Source of the DNA: Rotaria macrura
Lineage: Eukaryota; Rotifera; Eurotatoria; Philodinida; Philodinidae
DNA length: 64,000 nt
Direction: 5' to 3'
Assembly: GCA_900239685.1 (NCBI GenBank)
Contig: OENT01000516.1
Span: forward strand, 40,225-104,224
Shown: one piece after another, positions 52,600 to 63,913 of the stretch
How the letters are laid out: every line of letters begins with the position of its first letter
Position numbering within the stretch: the first letter of the stretch is position 1
Notes under the pieces: model-generated
What the model saw: the letters and a program-made list of their open reading frames with translations, nothing else
Told to the model about the DNA's origin: nothing
Databases searched by the model: none
Program-made: the position numbers and the translations under genes

Positions 52600-54970
52600 A
52601 TTATACCTGTACCAAACAGGTTTTGAGTGAAGATAAAAAAAGTACAAAAAACTAGGACACAAAAGTAAAAGCTCACTTGCTCAATGTTCAGTTCGTTCAT
52701 CGAATTCGTTCCATCTTCCAGCAGTTTTTAGGTTGTCATCTTCAAGCCATAAGAACTTGGTTGGATGAGAGCCGTCATTGAGCGCTGTTGTATGGGCCAA
52801 TTCGTTTCTTCAACAAGTAGGATACACCAATCAATTAATGAATTGAAATTCCATTTTGTTCGCACCACTTCTTTGCACAAGATTTTGCGTGCTTGGTAAT
52901 TCCTTGTGGTTGAAAATTCCTTTTGCAATTGGGACATGTGTACGTTCGATCGTTGTTCTTGAGAATCAGTTCTGTGACTTTAGGTGGAGGAGGAAGGAGA
53001 GCAACTGCTCTTCTATGTTGAGCTCGTTGTTTGAATTGATGAACAATATCTAAGATATTCGATGCTGGAGGTCTTGTTTGTGTATGGTAATTGATTTTAG
53101 CTCTCCAACTATCTCAATCCATGGATTTCCTTCTCCTATTCCTTATTCCACATCTTTCGAGGTCATCGGTTATCATATATTGCCATGTCTTTCGTTTCCC
53201 CGAATGAAGAGGTCGTTTTGAGTTAGAATAGTACGAGAACATGGTTTTCTTGACGAGAGAGGGTGTTCCATCAAGATTATTCATACGATTTGCATGACCA
53301 AACCTTCTGAGTTGGTTTCTTCTCATGATATCAACGAGTGAAGGTTGTCCAGTTAGAGTAAGTAGTTGTTCGTTTGAAATTTGATCGCCGAGATTCACAC
53401 CAATACTCGTACGAAGACATCGATAGTAGAAGGTGCATAGTCGTTGTTCAGTTTCGTTATCAAAGTCCATACTTCACTACCATTGAGAAGGGCAGATAGA
53501 ATACAAGAATAAAATATGTGTAGACGTGCAGTTGTAGAGATCATTTTTCTATACCAGATGATGTGCCGCAAGCATATTGAAGGCTGTTGAGGCTTTGGCA
53601 ACAGGGACATCAATTTCTCTGCCGGACGAAAAATCTCGGGTAAAGTGATAACCAAGACAGTAGAATTCATTGACTGCGTGTATGTCTTCTGGGCGGATGT
53701 TGATGTTGATGGAAGGTATTTGTACTTCTTGTCCTTTGATGATATTTCTAGGGACGTCTTCTTCTAATTGCCTCATGAGCATAATACACGTCTTCTTGAT
53801 GCGCATAGTTAACCCAAATTGTTAAGTTATTTCTTCGAATATATTGATAGCTAACTCGAGATCGAGGGCATTGTCTGTAGATAGGGCGACATTGTCAGTA
53901 TACAAGAGAGCCAAGAGTTGTAGGTCATCATCGTCGTCAGTTGTAGAATGAAAGAAATCCTTGCCATACGACAGTTTCACACCAGTAATATTGAGGATCT
54001 GACGTTGTTCGAGCACTAGACGAATGATGAAATCAAAAAATACATTGAAGAGAATTGGAGATGGAATGCCACCTTGAAGTACACCTGTGTCTATATTGAA
54101 AGGAAAGGAGAGTTCGCCGTTTATACGGACTCAGGCTTTTGAGTCATTGTACAGCAGTTGTAGAAGACGAACGATTTTGTCAGGGAGTCCATAGTGCTTG
54201 AAGATCGTCCAAAGAAGAGCACGATTGACAGAATCATATACTTTTTGAATATCGATGAAACATAGGAAAAGTGGTTTGTTGTAATCTCGTGTATGTTCAA
54301 GGAGCATCTTGAGCGTGAATATATGGTCAATGGAAGATCAGTTTGATTGAAAGCCGGCTTGTATCTGTTGTATTTGAGAGCTGACGTGCTGTTGTACACG
54401 GTTGATGATGATTGGGAAGAAGACTTGACTGGTAACGGGTAGAAGGGAGATTCCACTGTAGTTTCCACAATCCTTTTTGTCTCCTTTGTTCTTGAAAAGA
54501 CGGATGAGGATGGCAATTGACCAGTCTTCCATATCGTCGTCACTTTCCCATATATCGACAAATATTTTTTGTAATTGTCTAGCGAGTACACGACCACCAG
54601 CTTTTAGGACGTCGGCTGTGATTCCATCGATACGCGGAGCCTTACCACATTTCATTCGGGCCATTGCTTGTTCTATCTCAGAAAGAGAACGTGATTTGTT
54701 CTGTCGTTGATCTTCTAGAGTAGAGATAGTCGGCACACTGATGGTTGAAATGGTAGAAGGATTGATAGATGAAGGAACATTGAGTAGATCGTAGAAATAT
54801 TCTCGCCATCGAACTAGACGATCATATGAATTGATGAGTAGTTTATCCTGAGTATCGAAGATTGGCATATCTTCTATCTTGGCCTTACCACCTCGAAGTC
54901 TTCTGAGCATTGCGTAGGCAGTTGCTGCATCGTTTTGTTTGATTGCTTGATCGTTGTCAAGGCTCAGTTC
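52600..54970 (-). mobile_element. Decayed non-LTR retrotransposon (LINE), 5'-truncated
   Basis: The minus strand encodes reverse-transcriptase motifs in order, broken by stops and frameshifts: GGKAKIEDMPI, CGKAPRIDGITADVLKAGG, NKGDKKDCGNYSGISLLPV, QAGFQSN, a segment with LFLCFIDIQK (in the usual catalytic region), GVKLSYGKDFF, LLYTDNVAL, then C-terminal FGHANRMNN and a zinc-finger-like TYTCPNCKRNF...HAKSC. The active-site box that should read YADD is YTDN, and stops follow QAGFQSN and NDSKA, so this copy cannot be active. The endonuclease half is missing; the 5' end abuts the CCGG-rich element at 54972. The clade (RTE/CR1/Jockey side) is not resolved. Confidence 0.9.
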
Positions 54971-54971
54971 A

Positions 54972-56190
54972 TCCCCAGGTCAGAGACGTACGGCGTGAAA
55001 CAGTCGGATCTCGTGTTATTCCCACGAATTCCGGAAGCGGGTTTCCCAAATCAGTTCCGGCTACCGGATCCGGCTTACTTCCCAGCAATTTCGGGCACCG
55101 GAGCGTATCCACGATTACGGTTCCTGTTTCCTACACGGGATCCGGACCGGATACCGATAACGGAAAAGGCAATTTTCCCATCCGGAGAGAACACGGCTCA
55201 CATCTGACCGTTTCCGCTAAGCTCCCGAAAACTCATGTGGCCGTTTCCCAAACAGCGCTAAATACTCAGAATTACTAAGTTAAGTCTCCGAATTTCGAAT
55301 CCAGCTTTTACTTCTTTTTTTAAACAAGCCTAAAAAAACACCAGAACATACACTGGGAACAAATAAAATTCTAGTGAAACATTATACATTTCTTTCCAAA
55401 ATTGATTTTGTCACAAAAATGGGAATTTTCAGTCCGAAGACCTAAAAGTCAGACTTTTAGACTTTGGCAAACCGAAAACGATATGTGTAAGAACACCACA
55501 CATGTTAAACACTAGCGTTTTGAGACTTTCCTGAGTCTTCAATCAAGGTAAGTGACGCTACTAAAGTCTCTTAAGGACCGGTCATTTCGAATTTTTATCA
55601 AACATTTTCGAATACAAATTATTGCATTGAAACCAATAACACATTAAGTAACGCATCTGAAATTTTCAAGCGACCCCATCAAAATACGGTAAACTATCCA
55701 GGTCATGGACATCGTCCTTAAATTAAAGGAATTAGAAAAAAAGACCTTTAAAGGTCTTTTTTTGTAAAATAATGATTTGGATATCAAGGAACGATATAAA
55801 TGAGAATTTAATATTGGATGTAATTGTTTTCCAAGCGGAGGCCTGATTTCCAAAGCAGAAATAATTTGGTCGGAATACGGTGTTTTCCAACTCTTTTCCG
55901 ATGCTTCTTTACCGGATTATTGTATTTTCTGGTTGGATCCTGGCGGAACTTGCCATAGTTCCGGTTGGTTCCTGGCTGATCCGAGGTATTTCCTTGAAAT
56001 TTCCGGTTTCCGGAAGTCTCCGGAATATCCAGGTTCCCAGTACGGATAATTGGGGCCGGAATACTGCTTCCATGTTCCGGTGGTTTCTCTGGCCGGAAAT
56101 AAACCGGAACCGGCAGGAAGTAGCCGGAAAATACCCCGTTTCCTGTGGGTTCCGGCCGGATCTGGTCTCCGGAACGAACGACCTGGGTAT
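54972..56190. mobile_element. 1.2-kb GC-rich element with CCGGAACCGG-type ends
   Basis: It starts with CCCCAGGTCAGAGACG and ends with GAACGACCTGGGT, matching the CCCAGGTC termini at 47327 and 63914. Both ends (about 54990-55205 and 55855-56185) are dense in TTCCGG/CCGGAA motifs, while the 650-bp middle is AT-rich. The middle holds a perfect 28-bp palindrome at 55736-55763. Open frames on both strands in the ends are repeat by-products. It adjoins the truncated LINE and may have inserted into it. Confidence 0.7.
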
Positions 56191-56312
56191 ATATTGCTTA
56201 GTCACTTCTTCATCATCACTTGAGTGGTTGATCCTAATTCCATCACGAAGGTGAAATCTTTAAAAAAGAGAACTTTAAATATATCAACTTGCCGGTGTTT
56301 TTTTCGAATAAT

Positions 56313-57935
56313 GTTTTGATTTCTGGAATAGGCAAAACATTTCTCTATCGATTCATGTGCTCTATTCCAAACAGCAACACGGTATGGATGAAGAGTGAAT
56401 AAAACAGAACAACCTACTTCCACTTTTTCCTTGTTCTTCTCTCTTCTTAATTTCGTTATTACAGCTACTTTTCTGTCCCAATTACGACATTCACAGCTGA
56501 AAGAATAAACTTTATGAGAAAAAACAGCATTTTCATCGTGAAAATGGTACCATTTCGATGAACACTCTGATCATTAGATTCATCACGTTGAGCTCTATCG
56601 GCTCATGTCCTTTTCACTATTTCTAAATGTAACTTTCATCTCTTTTCTATGAAAATGAATCAATTTTTCACGTGATGTAATAATGTCGAGTAACTTTATC
56701 CCATCACTGCAGTTATTCTTCTTTCCTTATTTCATCACATAATAGAAAATGCATGGGAAAATATTCACGATCAGAAAAAAACGTCTTGGTGCTATAAGAA
56801 GTACAGAATTTCGAAATAAAGTTGAATATAAACCTTATCTGTAGGGACAAAAGACATAAAATTTAGACCTTCTATTATCGGGATTTATTGTTTTCAAACA
56901 ATAGCGCTGTTTCTAAGACTTCTTACTGTATATTTAGCATTTTTTCATTGAGTCGTAAGAAACAGGCTGAATTTTGACTCAATGAAGGGAAAAAAAATAT
57001 TGAAAAAAGTGCAGAATCACAACTGTGTAATTATGTTACATGCGAGACATAAGCAGATCCAATTTTAATTTGCACATATGTAAATTTCATTTTATCAATT
57101 GGCTCACAATAAAGTCTATTAGCGTAATTTATAATCGAAGACTTTCTTAACTGACGCTATCATTTTCTCTAAAGTTCATTTCTCAAAATGTCGACAAATA
57201 TTTGTGTTGTAGTCAAGCTACTTAATAATTTTTCATTATTATTTATTTGAAAAAAATGCTATCACTACAGTGATGAAATTTTGATTATCACTTTTTTTTT
57301 ACTTATGGAATAATTTTGAAAGATTTGCTACTATTACAGAATAATTATACTAAATGACGATATAAAAAGTTTGTTTCTTTTGTACCTACAGATGAGCTTT
57401 ATATTCAACTTCATTCCTTTTATCAACTTTATTTCGAAATTCTGTACTTCTTATAGCACCAAGACGTTTTTTTCTGATCGTGAATATTTTCCCATGCATT
57501 TTCTATTATGTGATGAAATAAGGAAAGAAGAATAACTGCAGTGATGGGATAAAGTTACTCGACATTATTACATCACGTGAAAAATTGATTCATTTTCATA
57601 GAAAAGAGATGAAAGTTACATTTAGAAATAGTGAAAAGGACATGAGCCGATAGAGCTCAACGTGATGAATCTAATGATCAGAGTGTTCATCGAAGTGGTA
57701 CCATTTTCACGATGAAAATGCTGTTTTTTCTCATAAAGTTTATTCTTTCAGCTGTGAATGTCGTAATTGGGACAGAAAAGTAGCTGTAATAACGAAATTA
57801 AGAAGAGAGAAGAACAAGGAAAAAGTGGAAGTAGGTTGTTCTGTTTTATTCACTCTTCATCCATACCGTGTTGCTGTTTGGAATAGAGCACATGAATCGA
57901 TAGAGAAATGTTTTGCCTATTCCAGAAATCAAAAC
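56313..57935. repeat. Near-identical inverted repeat (palindrome), arms of about 520 bp
   Basis: The left arm (about 56313-56835) reappears almost base for base, reverse-complemented, at about 57416-57935, around a loop of roughly 580 bp. The outer junction is sharp (GTTTTGATTTCTGGAATAGG on both arms). The arms are far better conserved than those of the other foldbacks, so the duplication is recent or maintained by gene conversion. A 60-70 codon frame reads outward in each arm (CRNWDRKVAVI, FTLHPYRVAVWNRAHES), with no recognised family. Confidence 0.85.
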
Positions 57936-59789
57936 TTTTCTCAAAAGAATAAGCAAAAGTGGAGATGTAAAGGTTTTACTAGAAATTTTTGGAAATGGTG
58001 ATGGAATTTGGAGTAGTCACTCTACTTAGAACTTGTTTCTAGTCAATTTGCTGATCTAAAACTAAATATAGCCCCCTGAATAACTTAGAACGCAAGACTG
58101 AAGGTACTGATTTTTCTATTTCTCTTCAAGTATTCGGTACAAAAGTGTTAGAATTCTATATGTTTCAGTACCCATAAATTACTATTTGGTAATTGTTTGT
58201 AGAGGGGCAATTGATGGATGTTGGCTTCTGAGTAACGAGAGCCTTTCCCCAGAAATACACCGCAAATACACAACCTGATATCACCCTTTAAGTTTTGTGC
58301 GATAATCGTCGATGGTTTCACGCTAGTCTTCAATAAGAGTACTGTGATTCTCATTATGATCGAAAACCGTTCTATCTCAAAAATATTGGAAAAACATTTT
58401 AGGAACAGCAAATTGTATGAGAGAAAAATCATGCACATGGTTTGAAAATTGTTTCTATTTATTGTAACTCAAGAGACTTTCGGATTTTGATTTAGTTTTT
58501 CTTATGAGTTAAACATACTTGAAGGATATAGCTGTGTAACTATCTCATAATAAGGGATGATTAAGCATATAAAATTTGTTGTCAAAAATAAGAATTAATG
58601 TGGTATCAATGCGACGAAAGAAATAAAAGAAATAATCTTGTTCATCTCTGATTTAGCATTTAACCAGTAAGATATCTATAATTGGTAATAACAAGTTTCA
58701 ACATTACGGATAATGGTAGAGTACAAATCTAAGTTTAACACGACGAAGAGTTTTTTTTAACTCGATATCAGAGTAGGTGTCACGTGTGTATGGTTCATAG
58801 TGTCACTAGAACCTACATCCGCTACACTCACCTTATTTAGAACTTTTCAATGCGTATCATAGTGTGTTCTATACCGGAATATTCAATATCTAACTAGAGT
58901 ACGTACAATATCAGCACTTGCATATGATGTTTCATTACGCATGCAGAAGGAATTGTTTTTTTTTTCAAAAAAACTGCTTGACACTTAGAACCCATACAGA
59001 TTTTTACACGTTGTTATATTAATTAAGAGATACAATTGCTTGCTCCTAAAAGCGGATTAATTGTCTTTTGATGACCACTAACTAGTAGAGAGAACTTGTT
59101 ATTCTTTGCAAATAATATTGTTTTTGTAAATGATGCTAATGATTCTCTTGTGACTGATTTTAATTTTTTCTGTATGGTTCAATAGGATGATTAGGGTTTT
59201 AGAAATTTCTATTTGTATAGATGTTTTAATTTGCAAAAAATTATGAGAGAAGCCATATCTTTTTTATTCTGGATTGTTACCTCCACTGATTCCTTTTGAG
59301 TAGTATGTCTACAGTGAAAAGTATTCGTTGAGCACCCGTCGAAAACACTGCATCAATATCACCATCATAAACAAAAATGAATTCATTTAGAATATTAAGA
59401 ATATAACTTCGTTATTTGGAATAAGTGTTAATATTCGTGGATTATCCATTAGAGTGGATGGAAGTGCTGCTCCTTCCACTTTTCTTCGTTTCAAGACGAC
59501 GAAAATGAATGGAAAACGTACGGTAGTAATCATTTAATAATGATGTTTTGAATTAGAAGCCCGACATACTAAGCAAATTTTTCAACCGACTTCCAGTTCA
59601 TACATTGTAACTAGTAAGATGAAAACAATTGTAATAAAGAGTTATTGAATATAATATTTCACTTTATTCAATTGATAGTACAATACCATACAGAGAACAA
59701 GGTTTATAGATCAAAAAAAGCATGTTTATTTTAACAAAATATATAAAACACAGAAAATTCAGTTTTCATCATTGAGAAAAATTTTTTCA
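57936..59789. other. Region without recognised genes
   Basis: AT-rich; the minus-strand open frame 58148-58438 has no recognised domain. No repeat structure noticed. Confidence 0.35.
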
Positions 59790-60891
59790 TCAAGCTACGT
59801 AGTTACAGTAATGAATTGAATGTTTCATTAAGGGAAGTGAATTGGAACTGTCACTTTTATTCCAGTTGAGTTTTTCCTTGTCTTTTTCTTTTTCAAGATC
59901 CGTGTCGATTTCTTTGATTTTCTTTGCCTGCGCTTCCATAATCTCTTTATATTCTTTCAATAACTGTTCTAACCCAGATCAAACAGGCACTGCCATCAAC
60001 GATTGTACACGGGGAAATACGGCAAAATATAAGGTCCAGTATTACGATCGTATTTCTCCGTGTATTATAAGGGAAAATACGGCGATATACGGAGAGAAAA
60101 ACGATGGTTTACCGTCATCGTATACAAAATGCGTATAAGATTTCCGTTTTACATCGTATTTCTTCGTATGCGGCAATTGACGAACATAATTTGTCTACTG
60201 CTCGATGGCAGCGTTTTGGAGCGATAAATTCCTTTCTAATGTTCGAATTGTTATTTCTGGTAGTTCTTGTACCGGGTTATTCTAAAATCATAATAATGAA
60301 ACAGTTTTCCATGTGTTTAGTGAATAATCATGAAAGTCATTCGAAAATGATGTTGCAGAGTTGTCACTGGAATCGTCCACGGGGTTCGAAAATTCTTTTC
60401 TAATCACTAAGAACTAATTATCTTTCTAGATTATTTATTATCGGTTTGAAGGGAGATGCTTTCAAACCAATACACTTTGTATCTTTTTTCTCAAATATGA
60501 ATTGATCTACAAGAGGAAATAAGATTTGATGGTGATTTGTATCTGTAAGTTTTCCTAAAGATAAATATGTATTTAGTGCTCTTTTTACGAGAAAAGTGGT
60601 TTGATCATCGTCTGACTGCTCATCTAGGAGTTTTTCATTCGAGTTTTAATGAAAAAGTCGACAATTTTCTTTAAACACAATTTTCTTTAAACATACGTTC
60701 AATTGTAAAGTTAGTCTCTAACAAAAAATTATTGAGATATGCTGATAAGTTTATCTAAAGAGTCAGAATTTAGATTGTGCCTTACGTGACATGAAATAAA
60801 CTTTGATTAAGAAATCAGAAGATTTCAGTGGATCTTGCTCTCGACATATTCTACTCTCACAAACTACTATCTGAAGTATTGTGAAATTCAT
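59790..60891 (-). pseudogene. Small coiled-coil protein gene, last exon interrupted by an insertion
   Basis: Exons in phase on the minus strand: 60802-60891 (start ATG, MNFTILQ), 60679-60754, 60476-60623, 60303-60399, and a last exon from 60281 to 59790 that is split by 226 bp at 59970-60195. Introns 1-3 are 47, 55 and 76 nt, like those of other genes here. The fourth gap, 60282-60302, is only 21 nt (GT...AG with stops), so it is either an extremely short intron or damage. Without the insertion the product is about 222 residues, ending in a charged helix (LLKEYKEIMEAQAKKIKEI), a probable coiled coil. No family is recognised. The insertion creates an immediate stop after AAIEQ, so this copy is probably broken. 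The start is uncertain, and more exons may lie upstream. Confidence 0.55.
59970..60195. mobile_element. 226-bp element in the coiled-coil gene, AATACGG/CGTATT motifs
   Basis: Flanking 8-mers AACTGTTC (59962-59969) and TACTGCTC (60196-60203) match at 6 of 8 positions, and removing the insert with one copy restores the reading frame. The interior has repeated AAATACGG, TACGATCGTATT and CGTATTTC motifs related to the block at 62925-63190. Terminal inverted repeats are not clear. Confidence 0.6.
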
Positions 60892-62037
60892 TTTTTTTCG
60901 TAAAACTTAAGAGCAACCACATAAACATTTTCCATCTTTAGAAAATTTTTACTGCACAGCTGTCGATTGGCTCATTCAACCATTTCAAACGGGTCTACTT
61001 GATTACAACGCTGTGTTGTTCTTTGGATGATCCGTCATATCCTCTGAAATTTCTGCAGAGCACTACGTAACAGAGACTGGAAACGAATCGAATTGAGATT
61101 TTGAAAAAGTGGATCGAATCGAATCCGAAGTGTTTATTCGGTTTCACTTCTGAATCGTAGTGCTGAGTGTCATTTTCAAATATTTTTCGCCTTATGTGTC
61201 GTGTCTTTGTAACACGTTGCAGCAATAATACCATCGGGTGGCAGTTCATCGCTGCTAGACAAAGTTTCATGCGAAGAAGTTTGAATTTTGACCTCTCGAT
61301 AATGAAAAACTATCTCTTTATTAGCTCAATCGAAAGTAACAGTGATTTATATTTCTATTTCCACTATATTTTATTTTTATTTCATCGCAATTTTTTTCTG
61401 TATTGTCTTAATATTGTTCAGTTGCCTACACGTGCGTTTGCAGTTTCTTACTGATAGAATCAATTGGTGAAAGCTGAGATTTTATTGCTTTTGAAATGCC
61501 ATTTGTATACTAAATAGTTCAGACTAATTCTGTGGAACTCAAATTCAATGAAACAGCTCCCACAGTGACTAGTATTTTTGAAAAGTTTGGAGAAAATCAT
61601 TGGGATCCTACGAAATTCAAAGCAAGCTGCAAAAACCTACAGGATCTCAGTTCTAGTTGCAAATCGTGTCAAAAACTAACCATAGCTAAAAATTCCTGGC
61701 ATTGGTACTAAAAATTTTTCAAAAAGTGGAAGATTTCAGCATTCTCAGAAAATTCAACGAAATGCAGGTACATGTGGAATAGGAGTCCAGTTTGGAAAAT
61801 AGACAAGATAGTTCTTTCCCTTGGTTAGAATCTTTAGATGCACCCATGCTCAATCTCTTTTTTGTTATGAAATAACTTTTTCTTGTGGAATCTAGTTTTA
61901 GTATATTATCATTATTCGTGGCGAAATACACTTAAAAGCGAAAGACACAAATACGGTCCCTCGAGACCGATGAAGCTAGCTTATCATTGATGTGCACACA
62001 CTCTATGAGTAATGATGCGATCTTTTGTTATGTATGA
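60892..62037. other. Region without recognised features
   Basis: Upstream of the coiled-coil gene. Open frames at 60995-61270, 61167-61454 and 61719-61931 have no recognised domain. Confidence 0.35.
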
Positions 62038-62217
62038 CCCATGTAAAAACTTTGTTCAAAAAATCACGAAATAATTGATTAAAAATCGATTTTAATCATA
62101 CGATTTTAATCAATAATTCAAGCAGTAAAATCTGATTTTGCTATGATTATTACTACTTAAATTATTGATTAAAATCGTATGATTATAATCGATCTTTTGA
62201 TTATTTTCTTACATGGG
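62038..62217. mobile_element. 180-bp element with CCCATGTAA ends and ATTGATTAAAATCG repeats
   Basis: CCCATGTAA starts the element and its exact inverse ends it. The interior consists of GATTAAAATCG/CGATTTTAATC motifs in both orientations. No clear target duplication. Confidence 0.65.
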
Positions 62218-62355
62218 GAGTCGAATGGAGCCTAATCGAATTGGGATCAAATTGAGATTTTTCTATTCCTTTCGCTCTCTGCTGCGTAATATTTGGGCAG
62301 TTTTTTACTTCTTTCCAAAACGCTGGTTGTTTCCGACTCATCGTACTATAGTAAC

Positions 62356-62886
62356 CAAGGGGGAAACATCATGGTTTTTGGACTTTATAGTTTTCTAGAT
62401 AAATGCAAGCTTGGAAAATCTAATGGAGAATATCAACAAATAGAAGGCCTGAAGGAGTCCCTAGGAGTACAAGAAAAACGCAGAGAAACTCATTGGTTAG
62501 ATATGAAATTTTATTAACTGAAATCCCAGCCAAAATGAGCTTTTGGAACTGAAAAAGCTTCGCAAAATTCCAAAGTGACTGTGAGGATATTGAGTTGTTC
62601 TCGAATTCATGAAGAGCATCAAGGAGTAGCTAGGAGTACGAAAAAAATTTAGAAAACTCCATTGCAACCAAGCGAAATTCTCAAAATTGTACAAAAAACA
62701 GTGAAAATGAGGCTCCCGGGAAATAATTCCACAAAGTTCAGTTACAGATGTGAAAATGTTTTATCTGCCACGAATCGACGAACAACACAAAGGAGTAGTT
62801 AGAAGTACAACAAAATTTGGACAAAATCAGAATCTACGCCAAAATTTCATTACTACAAAAACGACGAAAAAGATGTTTCCCCCTTG
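62356..62886. mobile_element. 531-bp hAT-type element with perfect 8-bp target duplication and internal 168-bp tandem repeat
   Basis: The terminal inverted repeat CAAGGGGGAAACATC is perfect over 15 bp, and ATAGTAAC flanks both sides exactly (62348-62355 and 62887-62894). Three diverged units with a period of about 168 bp lie inside, marked by AAGGAGTCCCTAGGAGTAC, AAGGAGTAGCTAGGAGTAC and AAGGAGTAGTTAGAAGTAC at about 62453, 62621 and 62789. Open frames inside are incidental. Confidence 0.9.
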
Positions 62887-62924
62887 ATAGTAACAATGCA
62901 AGTTGATTCGCAAGTGTCCAGAAG

Positions 62925-63192
62925 GACGGTAACCGATCGTTGTTAATCACCGTAACCTCGGTGTAAGCAGCCGTTTCTTCGCCGTAATTCACCGGAAACC
63001 GCGATATTAGTACCATTTTCTACCCTAAACCAGTTCATGATTTACGATCGTATTCTCACCCTAATTTTTTCCTATTCGTGTCGTATATCAACAGTATATG
63101 ATCGTGCTTCCGTTAAAATACGGTCGTAAATCATGGACCAGAATTACGAACGTATTTGTACTGTACACGTACCGTAACTTTTCACGCGGGTG
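62925..63192. repeat. ACGATCGTATT-type motif block, probable DNA-element relative of 59970-60195
   Basis: GC-richer block with an internal inverted pair CATGATTTACGATCGTATT (about 63037) and AATACGGTCGTAAATCATG (63117). GGACCAGAATTACGAACGTATT near 63143 resembles GGTCCAGTATTACGATCGTATT near 60029. Its right edge (CGCGGGTGG) may be a terminus; the left edge is unclear. Confidence 0.45.
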
Positions 63193-63730
63193 GATAAGAA
63201 TCTAGAATTAAACATTTTTGTTACATACTCACCTTATCTATACACATGATAATTATTATTTAAAAATGTGGACGTTTACAGATTGAGGCACCAAAAAAAA
63301 AATAAATGCAAGTGAAAAACAAAAGTTCTTTGTGTTCGGTAGGTTAAATGTATTTAATCATCGAGTATATATTTGGGCACCTTTTAAGGAAAATGCACCA
63401 TTTAAGTGAAAACATGTACGCCACTATGGAGGCAAGTGTAGAGAAAATGGATTGGCTACAAATTATTCAAAGAAAGATCACATTAGTGATTTGCAACTCA
63501 TCTAGAAACAGTCAAGATATGCGAGCTTCTCAATTTAAGTACCTTGAGCAAAAGAAAATTATCAAAGCTGCTGAAGTTTTTTGAACCGTGTGCTATACTC
63601 TGCTTTGCAGAATAAACAAAATTACGTTAAGGATACTTGTACAAAAAAATGCAGTTTATTGATGGTTTCCTATTATTCAAACGTGGCTCGTCTTTCTCTC
63701 ATATCTCTTTGATTTTTAAATTGAGCCACC

Positions 63731-63804
63731 ATGCAGTCTACTCAAATAATTGTAGATCCGTCACCTAGTCTACTGACTGATGAAACGAAGACTCATATTT
63801 TTAA
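63731..63804 (+). CDS. Possible first coding exon of a gene running off the right edge
   Basis: An ATG in a strong context (GCCACCATGC) opens 24 codons (MQSTQIIVDPSPSLLTDETK and on) up to a GTATGG donor at 63805. The composition is protein-like. No further exon can be seen because the element starting at 63914 and the window edge follow. No family assigned. Confidence 0.35.
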
Positions 63805-63913
63805 GTATGGTTATTTCTAAATGCACTGTACCAATATTACTTTTTCAACTGGCCCAAATATTAAGATTATTATATATTTAGAATCAGCGTAAAATAAGTA
63901 ACACGGTCTGATA

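Noticed and set aside
54935-56254. Several 90-124 codon frames on both strands in the GC-rich element
   Set aside because: They arise from reiterated CCGGAA motifs, not from protein-coding sequence.
59842-60138. 98-codon plus-strand frame resembling a signal peptide
   Set aside because: Antisense of the coiled-coil C-terminus joined to the inserted element; the minus strand has the coherent gene.
62213-62517. Plus-strand frames of 61-74 codons
   Set aside because: They overlap the ends of two transposable elements and have no domain.
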